Assembly (NCBI GenBank): GCA_013076295.1
Contig: RQOL01000863.1
Location: forward strand, 1,120,180-1,184,179
Direction of reading: 5' to 3'
Origin: Sanderia malayensis
Taxonomy: Eukaryota > Cnidaria > Scyphozoa > Semaeostomeae > Pelagiidae
DNA length: 64,000 nt
A program made the translations under genes and the position numbers. The notes beneath the pieces were generated by a model. The model ran no database searches. It worked only from the letters and a program-made list of their open reading frames with translations, and was not told the origin of the DNA. Positions 44,378 through 56,129 of this stretch are shown piece by piece; within the stretch, counting starts at the first letter, position 1; every line of letters begins with the position of its first letter.

Positions 44378-47300
44378 GTTGAAATTTCGTCTTTATAGTA
44401 TATACTGTATAGGTGGGAGGAATAGAAGATGTGGTTCAGTAATAAGATCATTACAAAATAGCATTATTGTAAAACGATACATGCGAAAAAAGAATAATTA
44501 ATAAAATGTAGCCAGAGCGGGTTAAAATAATCACATTAAAGGTATTATTATTTTAAAGAGAAGAACGAGTAGAAGAGTAAACAGTAAATTCGGATAGAAA
44601 AGCAAGGACAGCAATAGATGGAAGGCCAGTAGCTTGCAATTAATCTATGTAACACTATCGAATAGAGCTGCTAGTGAAAAACACTAAATAAAGTCTGAGA
44701 ATTTGTATCTGAATAGCATTCTGAATAGAAATCTGAATAGTAACGTTAATATGAATCTGAATAGCAATCTGAATGATTTGTTGCAACTTCTCCTCGGTGG
44801 AGGAGTCTGATAGATATTTAAACGATGTTACGGCAGGTGTCAGAGCCGTATCAACATTCAAAACAAGAAGCCTTCTCATCAGAATAACACCAGTATAGTG
44901 AAATGAGAAAACTGAACAATATTTCAATACTAAATGCGAGCTGGATACATCGAGAAAAATGTATTTATCTATGAAACAGTTGAAGCGGCAGATTAGAAGG
45001 ATATGCTTTAAAGCTCGTTATATAAATTATCGTTATATTGAGATTCCAGGTTCCACCACAACATGGTTGAATCTGTGAAAAAATAAATAAATCGATTCTG
45101 GGTAAAGACTTCGAAAAAAAATCTCACTTACTAATTATACTGACCAGCAAATCTTGTGTACACAGTGTTTCAAGCTGCAATCTTCATAAACGTTCAAAGC
45201 CAAATCTTATATTTATGCGTAGTCTAAATGTATCTTCCTGGCAATGGATGCAGTAAAAAGAAAATCTAGAGCTGAAGACCGTACAACGATAATGTCGTGT
45301 CTGTTTGTGGAAGATCATTGAACTTTGCTCGTGACGGTGCCCAAACCATGAATGCGAATCGATTGACCCGTCCAGTTTCTGCGAAAAACAAAGACCGACA
45401 TTACCTGCTAGTTGTGTTGTTGAAGAGATTGTTACCAAACTCATATATATCATCTATATAATATTGTTCTTTGTATGAAACGTGGCTATCTGTACAACAT
45501 ACCAACTTCTATACAAACGCTATATTGTCTTCCATATTCCATACTGTCCGCTATTCTCTATTCTGTACTCCGTTCTCTCCTCCATACTCCATACTACCCT
45601 CTTACACCATTCTGTGCCGTAGTTGCTAAAACATGAAATGATATGAAAGAAGTAGGACACGACCAAAGACGAGTACAAAACAATGCCTATTATTCAAATG
45701 TTATTATTACTGCCTTTGTTATTGTTTGGAGAACAATGTACGTAGTTGTTCATGGGAAGTCTACCACAGTCTACGAACCCATGGGAGGGCGCACCGAAGA
45801 GTGCAAGGATTTGAAAATCGAAAAAAAATAGGGGGAGAAATTCAAAATCGGCGAGCAAAATATTTTGAAATTGATGGAACACCTAAGCTGTGAAACGACA
45901 CGGTATTGGTTCAGTACATCAGCACAGAAATTTCTAGCCTCCTAATTAATTGTACTCCCCTCGTGTGCCCTCCCTCTGGGCCAAGACAAGCAGGCTTTTA
46001 CTTCTTCTTTTCTACACAATAGCCAGATCTCTCCCACCCTAATTTTCTTTCTTCAACATGTCCCACTTGTCTCGTGCCGTGTCCCGCGTGTCTTCCTACG
46101 CGTCTTTTACTCTCGCATCGTTTCATGTTTCAGCAACTTACGATTCTGTCTTCAATACTCAATACTGTTCTTCTATACGTATGCTAACTGTCAGCTTTGC
46201 ATAACTTTACCAATCTGTCGAGTTCCAAAATCTTGAATTGTAAAAATACGCTACAAAAGCAATAGAGGTTCATTACAAAAGCACTATAGATAGACCATGA
46301 GCCGAGCAGAGGGTGGCTTTGCGGAGGGTGAGAAGTTCATTCATGGACCAAGCCTCGTTTTCAAACGACAAAAATGTCTGCTGAAAGTCGTTCCAGAAGT
46401 GTCTGTAAAGTGTTAGTGAAAAATTGAATACACGCAAAATAAAAACAATAGGGTCACTACAGAACGTCAGATACACGTATAAAATGAAAAACAGAGAGTG
46501 TATTAGAAAAGTCTGAGATTCTTGATAATATATAAAGAGCAAGGGTGACCAAAAACCATGCATTGTGACCTTCCCGATTCTCGCAGTCTGGGGGGAGGGG
46601 ACACAAAGAATGAGCCCCCAAGGTCATTCTTTCTGGTCGTCCTTCCTTTAGCAACAAAATATCTAGTGTTCCTGGGTTTCCTATTCAATATGAATTGCTC
46701 TTTTGTCGGTTAACTTGTCGATATTTCGTTACTTAACTCTTTTATCATTTAGTTTTCCTTTGTTTATCGTGTATAAAGTAACCGTGTAAACCTGTGTTCG
46801 GATTCGTTTGAACGTGCACGCGGTGTGTTGTGCGGGACAAAAGTCACCAGTATTTTTACTGGTGACCCGTGTGAGAGAATCGCAGAGCGGTGTATCACTA
46901 TGAAATGGGACGGACTAAAAGGCGAATTTAGTAAACACTGAACATTTGAAGGTTTGTTCACATGACTTTATTATTTATCTCATCCACTGAGCACCGATTA
47001 TATGTTAATTGTCCAGGACTACGAAAGGTATGGAATTTTCAATCTTTTAATTAATTTTACAGCATTTTCAAAGCCCCGTGTACATAATAATTACCCTATA
47101 GCATATCTTTTGAAATTAATTATTGCGACTTTTGATCTTCGCAATAACGACCCTAATCGGGAAAATTTATTAGCCCAGAAATAATTCATCAGCTATTAGT
47201 TTGCTGACAAAATATTCGACAGATTCGTGTAGCCAAAATGTTGTGATGCTCTAACTAATATTTTGGGACGTGCTTCTTACTTCTTGTTGGTCTTCTCCTG

Positions 47301-47495
47301 GTGTCCAGAGAAGAGAGTGTACAACGAACACTGTTTTCAATGTTGTTTGATTTACGTGAAACAAGTACGGAACCAGGATAATTAGCAAAGCGAAGTGTAT
47401 TTGGTATGTTGATGATAGATAACTGTGATAAACTCGAACTTACTCTGACTGACTAATTACGATTATTTACTGCAGGTATTTAATTATTATTCTAA
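44378..47495. other. intergenic, no supported gene
   Basis: 5' flank of gene III followed by about 3 kb without coding signal. It includes short ATCTGAATAGNA-type repeats (about 44700-44780), a CCATACTCC-rich pyrimidine segment (about 45525-45600) and a perfect small hairpin GTCACCAGTA...TACTGGTGAC (46840-46865). Confidence 0.45.
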
Positions 47496-48187
47496 AGGCC
47501 CGAATACACCTAGCTATTTTACATTATTTATTCTCCAGACATCCCAAAAATAGTCCGTCGGGGGGGAAAAATCGAATTAACACCTTGTCAAAATAAGCAA
47601 AAGAAGCTGAGAATATTCGATGGAATAAAATCAAAACGTTTTGATTTTATTCCATCCGATATTCTCAGCATGATTTTGTGTTTCTAGCATAAAACTGCAG
47701 ACATAAAGAAACCGACTGTCTGGTGACGTATTTCTGTAGTATTTCAGAATTCCCAGTACTGAAATTCCAGTTTTTGGTCAATCAACATAAAAAAGACAAT
47801 GTTCTTATGTTCCATCACATGCTTTATCAATGTATGTTCATGGTAATTTATACTTTCCGCGTTCTTCGAGCGGGTGTCTCAAATCAACCTCACGCTGTAT
47901 ACCTTTATGTTCTTTTCTGTATTTTCAAGCAAATGAACATTAAAATGCTTGCGAAACTAAGAATGGTACAAATGAGGATTGTTTAAAACTCATTTAAATG
48001 CCCTATATCAATCATGTCCTCATATTTAGGCCAAGCAGTGTTCAAATGAATGGGTTTATTGAATATAGAATGGAATGTAGAATGGAAAATAGAACGCGCA
48101 TATACACTTTGCAATATTCCGTTATTTATTCCAACCGGGGCTATTTTGGGAATAAATAATGCGAAATAGCTAGGTGTATTCGGGCCT
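47496..48187. mobile_element. MITE with TAA target duplication and internal hairpin
   Basis: The ends are inverted repeats starting AGGCCCGAATACACCTAGCT, with similarity continuing over roughly 38 bp. TAA flanks both sides (47493-47495 and 48188-48190). The 692-bp interior encodes nothing. It contains a near-perfect 32-bp inverted repeat (about 47608-47671) centred on AAAACGTTTT. TWA duplication again fits PIF/Harbinger-related elements. Confidence 0.8.
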
Positions 48188-48469
48188 TAAGAATCATGAT
48201 GGAAAAATTATACGGGGCCTAATCCGTTCTCATTAAACTTTGTTTGGAAGACTGACGAGCCACTGAAGTAATTTGAAGGCATCCAGCTAGTTAAATTTTC
48301 TGCTGCGAGCTGCCATTATTGAACTGAAATTAAAATCCAAACAAAAGCATGCGAGCATGCCCCCTTTATAATCTTCAAAAATGATTTTTCAATCCAAGTG
48401 ACACTCAATTAAAAAACAATAAAAACCTCCTGCGCTTTATAACATTCTGTATATCATTTTCCCCACTCA

Positions 48470-48520
48470 CCCTATAATGACGTAAGATGATGAAATAGAG
48501 GAAGTGACGAAGGTAAATTT
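48470..48520 (+). promoter_or_regulatory. CRE/ATF-like sites upstream of the sulfotransferase
   Basis: TGACGTAA and GGAAGTGACG lie within 45 bp of each other, about 110-150 bp before the start codon at 48624. They match CREB/ATF and ETS/ATF-type site classes. Promoter function is inferred from position only. Confidence 0.35.
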
Positions 48521-48623
48521 TGAAGGGCCATGTTAGTCCTGACTCCTGACAAAGGCAAGTACTGTCGCTCTGGAGTTATAAGCAATCTAAAAACATCTTC
48601 TTTTCTCCAAGGTGATCTGAGTC

Positions 48624-51600
48624 ATGTTGCGCATCACGGTGAAGAAGAAGATCTTCACGTGTTTAGTCATCTTCATTATTATGATGATTACTGTCTACCA
48701 ATACTGCGAGAACAACCCGGATAAATGTGTGTACCAAGGCAACCAAATGCCCCACATATCGGTCACCGTCACCCATGTCAATGCGAATCGAAGGTAGGTA
48801 TTACTTCTTGATAATGGTGCTCTCCCATCAAAAACCCTCTTACAAAGAAAACACCTCTTTCTAAAAAGAGGGTACTGATTTTATTGGGGGTAATATAAAA
48901 TTAATTAAAGAAGACATTCGGGACATAAACCTTCTTATAAAAGTTCAGTCAATCCGGGTCTGTACAATTCAAACGTGTATGGTTCGAACAAAATCTTTCA
49001 AAGGTTCTTGAGGAACAAAACCTTTCAAGCCAAACCTCACATCACAGTTTCAGCATTTTGTAATTGGAACATTTCTACAATCCATCACAGTGTTCGAATT
49101 CACACAGGTGTGACATTTGAAAATTCATTTCTGCAAAAAAGTGTTGTTTTAGTCCAGGAATGTTGAAGTAGTTGCGCTTCATGCAGAGTAAGCAGGTTTG
49201 ATAAATTGCACCTATTTGCACATAAAGAAGCTATTAGTTAAAAAACTTCATGGATCTAAGTCTGTACCCGTGTGTGCATACGATTTCATGTATACATTGT
49301 TGCTAATGGTGTATTCAATTTCAAAGTTTGCAACCTCAGCTTGAATCGACAAAACGGTACTCAACGGTAAAGCAAAACACTATTGTCTTCCATCATGGTT
49401 TATTTCCATGAGCAGCTGTTACCGTGTCATATTCAGAATTCGTTACGTATTTACAGTTCTGTGCACTAGTAACTTGCGTAGATCTGTCCACCTTTAGAGA
49501 TTGATACGTCACATCTTCCAAACTTCTAAAGACTAGAACTTACGACACAATATATATGACTGGTTGGCCTAGGTGGTAGGGCGTCGGCGTGAGAGGCTGA
49601 AGTACTTAATGATGAAAAGGATGTAATCGAAATAAGTTTTTATACGATGTGTGGTTCTAAGTGGTCTTAGAACTTTTCCTTGAAATAAACACTGCCAACG
49701 TCATTCTTAAGTTAATTCGGCATTGCAAACCGTGTTGACGTTTTGGCACGATTTCGTTTATGAACATTTATTGTTTATATTTTCTCATCAGTAAGCAAAG
49801 CACGGAGGATGTTAAAATTAAATATAAAAATAAATAAAATAAAATAAAAATATATGGGCCGCTTCTCATCTCTCTGTGCGAAAAATTTTGGTCAAAAAGG
49901 AGACATGTGTTTTTATGAATCTCGGATGCATGTGAACAGCGGTAATGAAGTGATGTACAAAAAACATGCGCGGACAACAACATCGCGGTTAAAAGATGCA
50001 ATCCAGAAAAATTGTTCAGGTGTGAACTCGAATTAACATCACAACGCTTCTCAAGGAAATGGGCTCAAAATAAACCACGTCAATGTAGATTTAGGGAAAG
50101 ATATTGAAAATACGACATAATTAAATGCAATGCCAAGCAGTAGCAGGGTGCTATATTGAAACCATTTGCAAACAATAGATTATTAAATGTATCTGTGGTT
50201 GTTCCTTTAACAGCAAACTGTCTTCTCACGAAAAATGGATACCAACTGAGCGAGAAAACATTGCAAAAATCGGTAAGATTCATATGATTATTATGGAACT
50301 GCTTGGGAAAAGTTCGATTTCATAAACGCTAACTTAAATAAACTAAATAAATTAACAAAATAATATTAAACTATAAGCTGATAACTTGTCCAAGTAGTCG
50401 GATTTAAATGGGCAGGGTTGTTGGAAATCGGCTTTCGTAACTTGTAGATCTGCTTACAGACACACTGAAAGGTCTGCTAGAAAAAGACAACAGATCAGAG
50501 ATCGCAGCAGGAAAAAACCCCGAAGAAAAACAGCTGTATCGAATGGAGAGAGTGGATTTCGACGAAGTTGTTAGGGAAGAGGAGGAGAGAGAGGAGACGA
50601 AGAAAATGGCAGGACCTGTGGATAACAATGATGGGATTAATTTAGCATTGAAAGAACGCGACGAGAACGCGTCAATAAACGACTCAATAGAAACAAACGA
50701 GAAAAAAAGGTCCTTTCGGCTGCCTGCACTCACCAACGTGTACCCTGAGCAAGTTGTAGCTCGTCACGAGAGAGTCGACAAGACGATTTTGGATCCAGGC
50801 TCAATGACCAAAGAAGAGTTGAATGAATACTTCAACAAGACCCTGAATAGTACATCTGTGTTTATGTATAGACTGGTTGGGTTCAATAATACAATGACGA
50901 ACGAAGATTCAGAGCAGAGTGAATCTGGTTCTGGTTCTGAATCCGAGTCTGAATCTGGAGGTAGCGTTTCAGTTGAGGTGACAAGTGGTGAGTCTCGGCC
51001 AATAGAGGTACAAGATAAAAATGAGCTAGATGGGATGGATAGAGCAGAAAGCAAAAGTGTAACGCCTGTGCACGAGGATCAAGATCTAGAAGCAGATTCA
51101 TCTGGTTATTTGAAATTCACGAAGTCGTTTGAAGGAGCTGATGGCGAGAGCTACAGCAATAAATCTGGTGACACAAGTAGTGGCATGGACACCAGGAGCG
51201 AAGCGAGAAAACCAGAGGATGTAAATTACATGGAAAAGAGGCATGGCAGCAGTGGCAACGAATACACCAGCACTGTTGAAATGGCAAATGAAGACAGTGA
51301 TATACGGGAGATGCGAGGCGACGATGGTGGAATAAATAAAATAGGTAGAGCAAAAGAAAGGATTGCCAGTGCAGAAAGAAATGTCACAAATAACAACCAA
51401 AACTCAGATGGCACAGAAAAAAAGAGTGGCTCAAACAACAGAAGTGGCAATAAAGACGTCAGTAGTGCAAAAGCCACAACGCGCGAAGACGATGAAGTCA
51501 GGAATCTGGAAGATTTTCATGAGGAATCTGGCTTTGGAAGAAGATATCCTAAAGAGGGCGAGGCGATTGAAGTAAAACGTCAGACCGATGACAATGGAGA

Positions 51601-53916
51601 TGAGGAGATTGACGATAATACTGTAACTAATGATCGCAACAATTCGGAAAATTCACCGAGTCGAGGCGAGGGAGAATCGGGCGATAGTGAAATCTCGGGC
51701 GATAATGAAGAAGGCTCAATGCAGACCAACGATAATAGCGAAAGGCTGCTATCTTCAAGCGGCAACATTGAGGATTCTTTATCGTCAAACGACTATGAAG
51801 AGCGATCTGTATCACCGGGCGGCAATGGGTCTTTATCGTCAAAGAACAATGATATAGACTCTTCATTGCCAAGCGATAACGCGAGTGAAAAACGTAGCTC
51901 TGGCGATATTGTCAGAGTTGCCAGTGGAAACGGTGAAACAATTAACCAGGTCAGCGATAAAGAAGGTACGATTCAAAATAGCTTTACGAGTGATGTAAAC
52001 AATAGAGAAACTCAAGAAGAGAAAGAAGGTAAACAAAATGATGATAATGGTAATGTGTCTAAGAATTCTGATAATAACGTTGATGGAAATAAAAGTGACC
52101 AGAGCAATGGAATTACAAAAGATATGCCAGCGCTGAAACCATCAGGCATAAACATCAGCATTACTGAAGCTGATGATGCATTGAAACAGACATCATATGG
52201 AATGAAAGCAAAGTTAAAAATGCATAGCGAACAGCAGCGAGGTCAAAGAAATGACACAAGGTCATTGTACCCTGGTGATAGTAGTGCAGGATCAGCTGTA
52301 AGATCAAAGGACACTCTACGCAATGTGTCAAGGGTCATGTTAAAAAAAACTGATGATAATGATGATGATGATGATGATAATGATGTTAATGCAAATGGCA
52401 GTGGTAATAAGGGAGCAGATGTATCAAAGAGTGGCAATGGTTCCCATGATGATGATAAAAGAAAATCAAGTAAAAATGTTGATGTTTCTGTTGACTTCAT
52501 AAAGAGGAGGAAATCAAAAGGCAGGAGATGGAAAAGGTAGGAATTAATAATGCTGTGCATTACCACTGAATGAGATAAATAAACATTTTAAATTAATACC
52601 ATAGATAAATGAACATAAATAAACATAGCAAATGATGAACATAAATGGGCATTATAAATAAACAAACTTACATAGGCTGTAATACTTGAAATTTTAAGCT
52701 GACAATTGACTCAGCTTGAACTTGTATCTTTCTGTAAACATCCCTGTAAATGAACAATGCAAAGTTAGCAAAACAGTAAATTTCACCTCTTGATTTCTCT
52801 CTTCTTTTAACCAAGGAGAAAGTCTGCACTGAAGAAGTCAAAATTTCAAGGGAAACTCAGAAGGAATGGCCTAATTTACTTCAAAAATTTTACATGCAAC
52901 CCTATCAGTGCCAAGATACTTCTGTACAACAGAATATTCAAAACAGGAAGCACAAGCTTGAATTTCTACATTGAAGAAACTGGAAAAGTTAACAATTTCA
53001 AAGTCCGCATAGGTAAACTGTTGCTTCCATCCTTCCATCTCACTGATTTTATCAAATCTTTCCTTGTGGGGGTATTGTTTGGGGTACCTGGGGGGTGGGG
53101 GAGTATTATTTGAGGTACCTGGGGCTGGGGGAATTTAAGCAATGCTTTACCAAATCTACCATAATTAATAGACGGTATGTTATTATTCAAGGGTCGACGG
53201 AAGATTGGTACAAAACTGGAAACTCCTATCCATTCCCCGAAGAGATTGAACGATACTCAAAGAAACGGTCGTCGAAAAAGTACAGGTTTTATTCCGCGCA
53301 CTTTTTCTTCCGTAACAATATAGATATTAATAAACCTCATACGTATATCAATCAAGTCAGAGACCCCGTCGACAGAATAATATCGCACTACCACTACATG
53401 AGGAAGTTAAAAGACAGGCCAAAACAAAGAATAAAAGACATGATTAAAAGCGGACAAATAAATGAAACCTTGGACGAATGCTTTGCCAAACAGCACAGAG
53501 GCTGTGAGAGCAACACCATGACGCATTTCTTCTGTGGCAAAGCAGCTTATTGCAGAACTGGTTCGGCAAGAGCCATCAGAACAGCCAAATACAACATGTT
53601 ACACTTCTATGCTGCGATAGGCCTTACCGACCACATGAGCGAATTCTTAGAAATTCTCAAACTGAGGTTGCCGCGCTTTTTTCCTGCGTCGAAGCGAGGC
53701 TTGGGTTATGAGAAGCAAAATAATGATGAGAAATATCGATCAGGCATCGCACAATGGATTTTGGATAAAATTAAGGCCGCTAACAAAGCAGACTATGAAA
53801 TATATGAATATGCTAAAGAACTCTTCCAAAAGCAAGTGAAAGCTTGCAAGATAAAACTATTACGTAAAGGCAAAAGCGAACCACATCTTAATAGGCTGAA
53901 CTCATCAGTTTCATAA
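48624..53916 (+). CDS. heparan-sulfate-type 2-O-sulfotransferase with very long acidic Ser/Asp/Asn-rich stem
   Basis: Five exons are modelled: 48624-48793, 50214-50272, 50460-52536, 52816-53012 and 53172-53916. Exon 1 encodes a type II signal anchor (MLRITVKKK, then IFTCLVIFIIMMITVYQY). Introns 1-3 close in phases 2, 1 and 2. The stop at 52538 begins one base into the intron 3 donor and so is spliced out. Exon 3 is an acidic stem of about 690 residues with many Ser-Gly pairs. Exon 4 holds the 5'-phosphosulfate-binding loop (YNRIFKTGSTSL). Exon 5 has FYSAHFFF (position of the catalytic His), YINQVRDPVDRIISHY (3'-phosphate site) and four conserved Cys. This fits HS2ST better than the uronyl 2-O-sulfotransferase UST and implies a Golgi enzyme using PAPS. 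The exon 4/5 junction as given is one base out of frame. Donor 52987 with acceptor 53140 would close it (1,084 residues) but uses a poor donor. Confidence 0.72.
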
Positions 53917-55545
53917 AGCAGTTGCTGGTTTTGTGAGCAATATGATGTGCAACTTTTTGATACAATTCTTCGCCGCAAGCAACTTTATACGATGTGGGTT
54001 ATTTGGGACTGCGCGCGAGGTGTCAGCAAACAGCATTCTTGTGACGTCACATTAGTATCACAATTTGGGACAGCGGTAAACTTTGAGGTACATGCGTGAA
54101 ACGAGATAAAGTACACACGTGATTTCCACACTAATTGCGTAACTATTCATTCACCGGGCCATTCAAAATTACTTATATATATATAACAACATATGATTAC
54201 AATATAACAACTACTACTGCTGTTGTTACTAAAATGTTAACAGTAATGTCAAAATGGCAAAATACAATAACTGTATTTATATTTATAGATATTTATATAT
54301 TTATGCATAATATTCATATAAAAAGTGCAATATTACAAATAATAACAACAATAGAAATAATAAACATTATGTGCATGAACAAAAATTAACAACAAAACGC
54401 AAAACAATTTGAAATAACAATAACAACAACATTGCTTAATTAAACTAAACATGTAAATAACAAAATTGCGATCAACAAAATCGAAAGTAACAGATATTAC
54501 TGATAATAATAATAGCAATGCTATGAAAACATGATTAAATCTGGCTAAACTAAAATTATCGACACGTGCTTCTTAATAATTAATGACAAACGGGCGAAAT
54601 ATCAAAATGTCGAGTTTAAAGAGCGCAAAGCAGATGAATATGTCCGATTAATAAGGAGGTTAACTTGTTTACTTTATCATGCATTTAAGGCCATTTATAG
54701 CCTCTTGTTAATTACCAAGCTTAGTTTCAAACTACAAATGCATAGGCGATGCATACTTAAATGATTACCAAAATACAAAATCGAGCTTATATACGTGATT
54801 TAAAATATACTTGTTGCTTTTAATATATAGCATGCCATAACTCCGGTTACTGACTCCTATGCAGCGAATTAACTAGTTTCAAACGACTAACAAAACACGT
54901 TGGCATTACTGAAAGCACTTGATGCGACCTTGTTGCATTATCAATCTTAAAGCATGCCAGGTTCTGACCTACTGGCGATATATATCGAATGACCGCCGCC
55001 ATGGTTGTTTAATTCAAAAATCACCTACGTCAGATGCACAAAGCAAAAGGTAGGTGAAAAAGGGTACAACTCTACTCGGTGGACTATGCATGGTTCCCCC
55101 AGTTGTTGCACGGAATAACTGATAATGGAAAAAGACCGGGCATGGAATCGTAAAAACGGCATATAAAATCGTAATATATTCTGATAGGTAACAAGCTAAC
55201 AAAACATCATGGAGATAAATATCAAAACCTTTCATAAAACGTCGAGATTATCCAATTACAATAAAAGCTACTAAAATATACTTGTTTCTGCGCGTATCTT
55301 ATGAACAATGCGTCATAAGAAATCGAGTATATATGTACTTACTGTTACGTAATGTTGTGCAGATGATATTATGTCACTACATTTTAAGCAGCCATGTGTC
55401 AGGCACTACATCGTGCACACATCGAGCTATCTGTGCGTGCACGCGTGTTGTGAAGTATGCACGTTACTGATGAACGATACGCCAGGATGATTACCAATCA
55501 ATCTGGAAGACAGAAAGCGATTAGCACGTCCACCGCTCATGTCGC
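53917..55545. other. intergenic between convergent sulfotransferase and myc genes
   Basis: Very AT-rich sequence with no supported coding region. It must hold both 3' UTRs, since the genes point at each other. Confidence 0.5.
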
Positions 55546-56129
55546 TTAACTTGAGCTGCTGGGCGATCGCAGAACGGTGATCAGTCGCTTTTTGAGTTCT
55601 TGTTGAAGTTTCTTCTGGCGTTGAACTTCGGATTTCAACAAGTTCTCCTCCTCTTGCACCGTGGTAATATAGTCGATGGCCTTTTTGAGAATGACAACTT
55701 TCGGCACTTTCTTGTTTCCGGTAAGCTCGGGAACGCTATCTCGGAGGCCGTAAAACTTGCTTTTCAACTCGTTGCGTCGCTTTCGCTCGAGAACGTTGTG
55801 CGAAGCGCGCGAGAAACTGTCTGGCAAGTCCTTCAATGATCTCGAGGACGGCGACGGTGAGGTTGCCGATATCTTGTAACTCCTTGAAGTTGCCGTCGTG
55901 TTGCGTTCCACGTTAGATGATGAAGACGATGACGATAAGTAATCAGACGAATCAGCGTCCACAATCATCTGTCCAAAGGTGTTGTTGTTGTTGTTATTTG
56001 TGTCCGGCAAGGAGTCCGGTGTTTTCGGTGGAGTTATGATGTCCGGTGATTTGGGAAAGAGATCTTCGACCTTCTGCTGCGCGTTGTTCGGTTCCACGGT
56101 GACAACATCAATGTCTGTGTCATCATCTG
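55546..56129 (-). CDS. myc: Myc, 3' coding exon (bHLH-leucine zipper)
   Basis: A single exon with a clear acceptor (ttttctttgcttcag) before 56129 and a stop at 55546. It opens with DDDTDIDVVTVEP, matching the acidic IDVVSVE block of vertebrate Myc. A Ser/Thr/Pro/Asn-rich linker follows, and then the basic region and helix 1 (NVLERKRRNELKSKFYGLRD), the loop and helix 2 (VPKVVILKKAIDYITTVQ) and a Leu-zipper helix (EEENLLKSEVQRQKKLQQEL). The His/Glu/Arg DNA-contact pattern of E-box binders is largely kept as N-V-L-E-R-K-R-R. The product would heterodimerise with Max in the nucleus. The exon(s) with Myc boxes I and II were not found to the right in the window, so either the intron is over 7.8 kb or those boxes have diverged. 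Confidence 0.9.

Noticed and set aside
49561..49610. tRNA gene candidate (TGGCCTAGGTGG resembles an A box)
   Set aside because: No B box or acceptor stem at the expected distance. At most a decayed tRNA-derived fragment.
50404..52566. Ser/Leu-rich minus-strand frames opposite the acidic stem
   Set aside because: They are complements of Asp/Glu/Ser codons on the coding strand and have no independent evidence.
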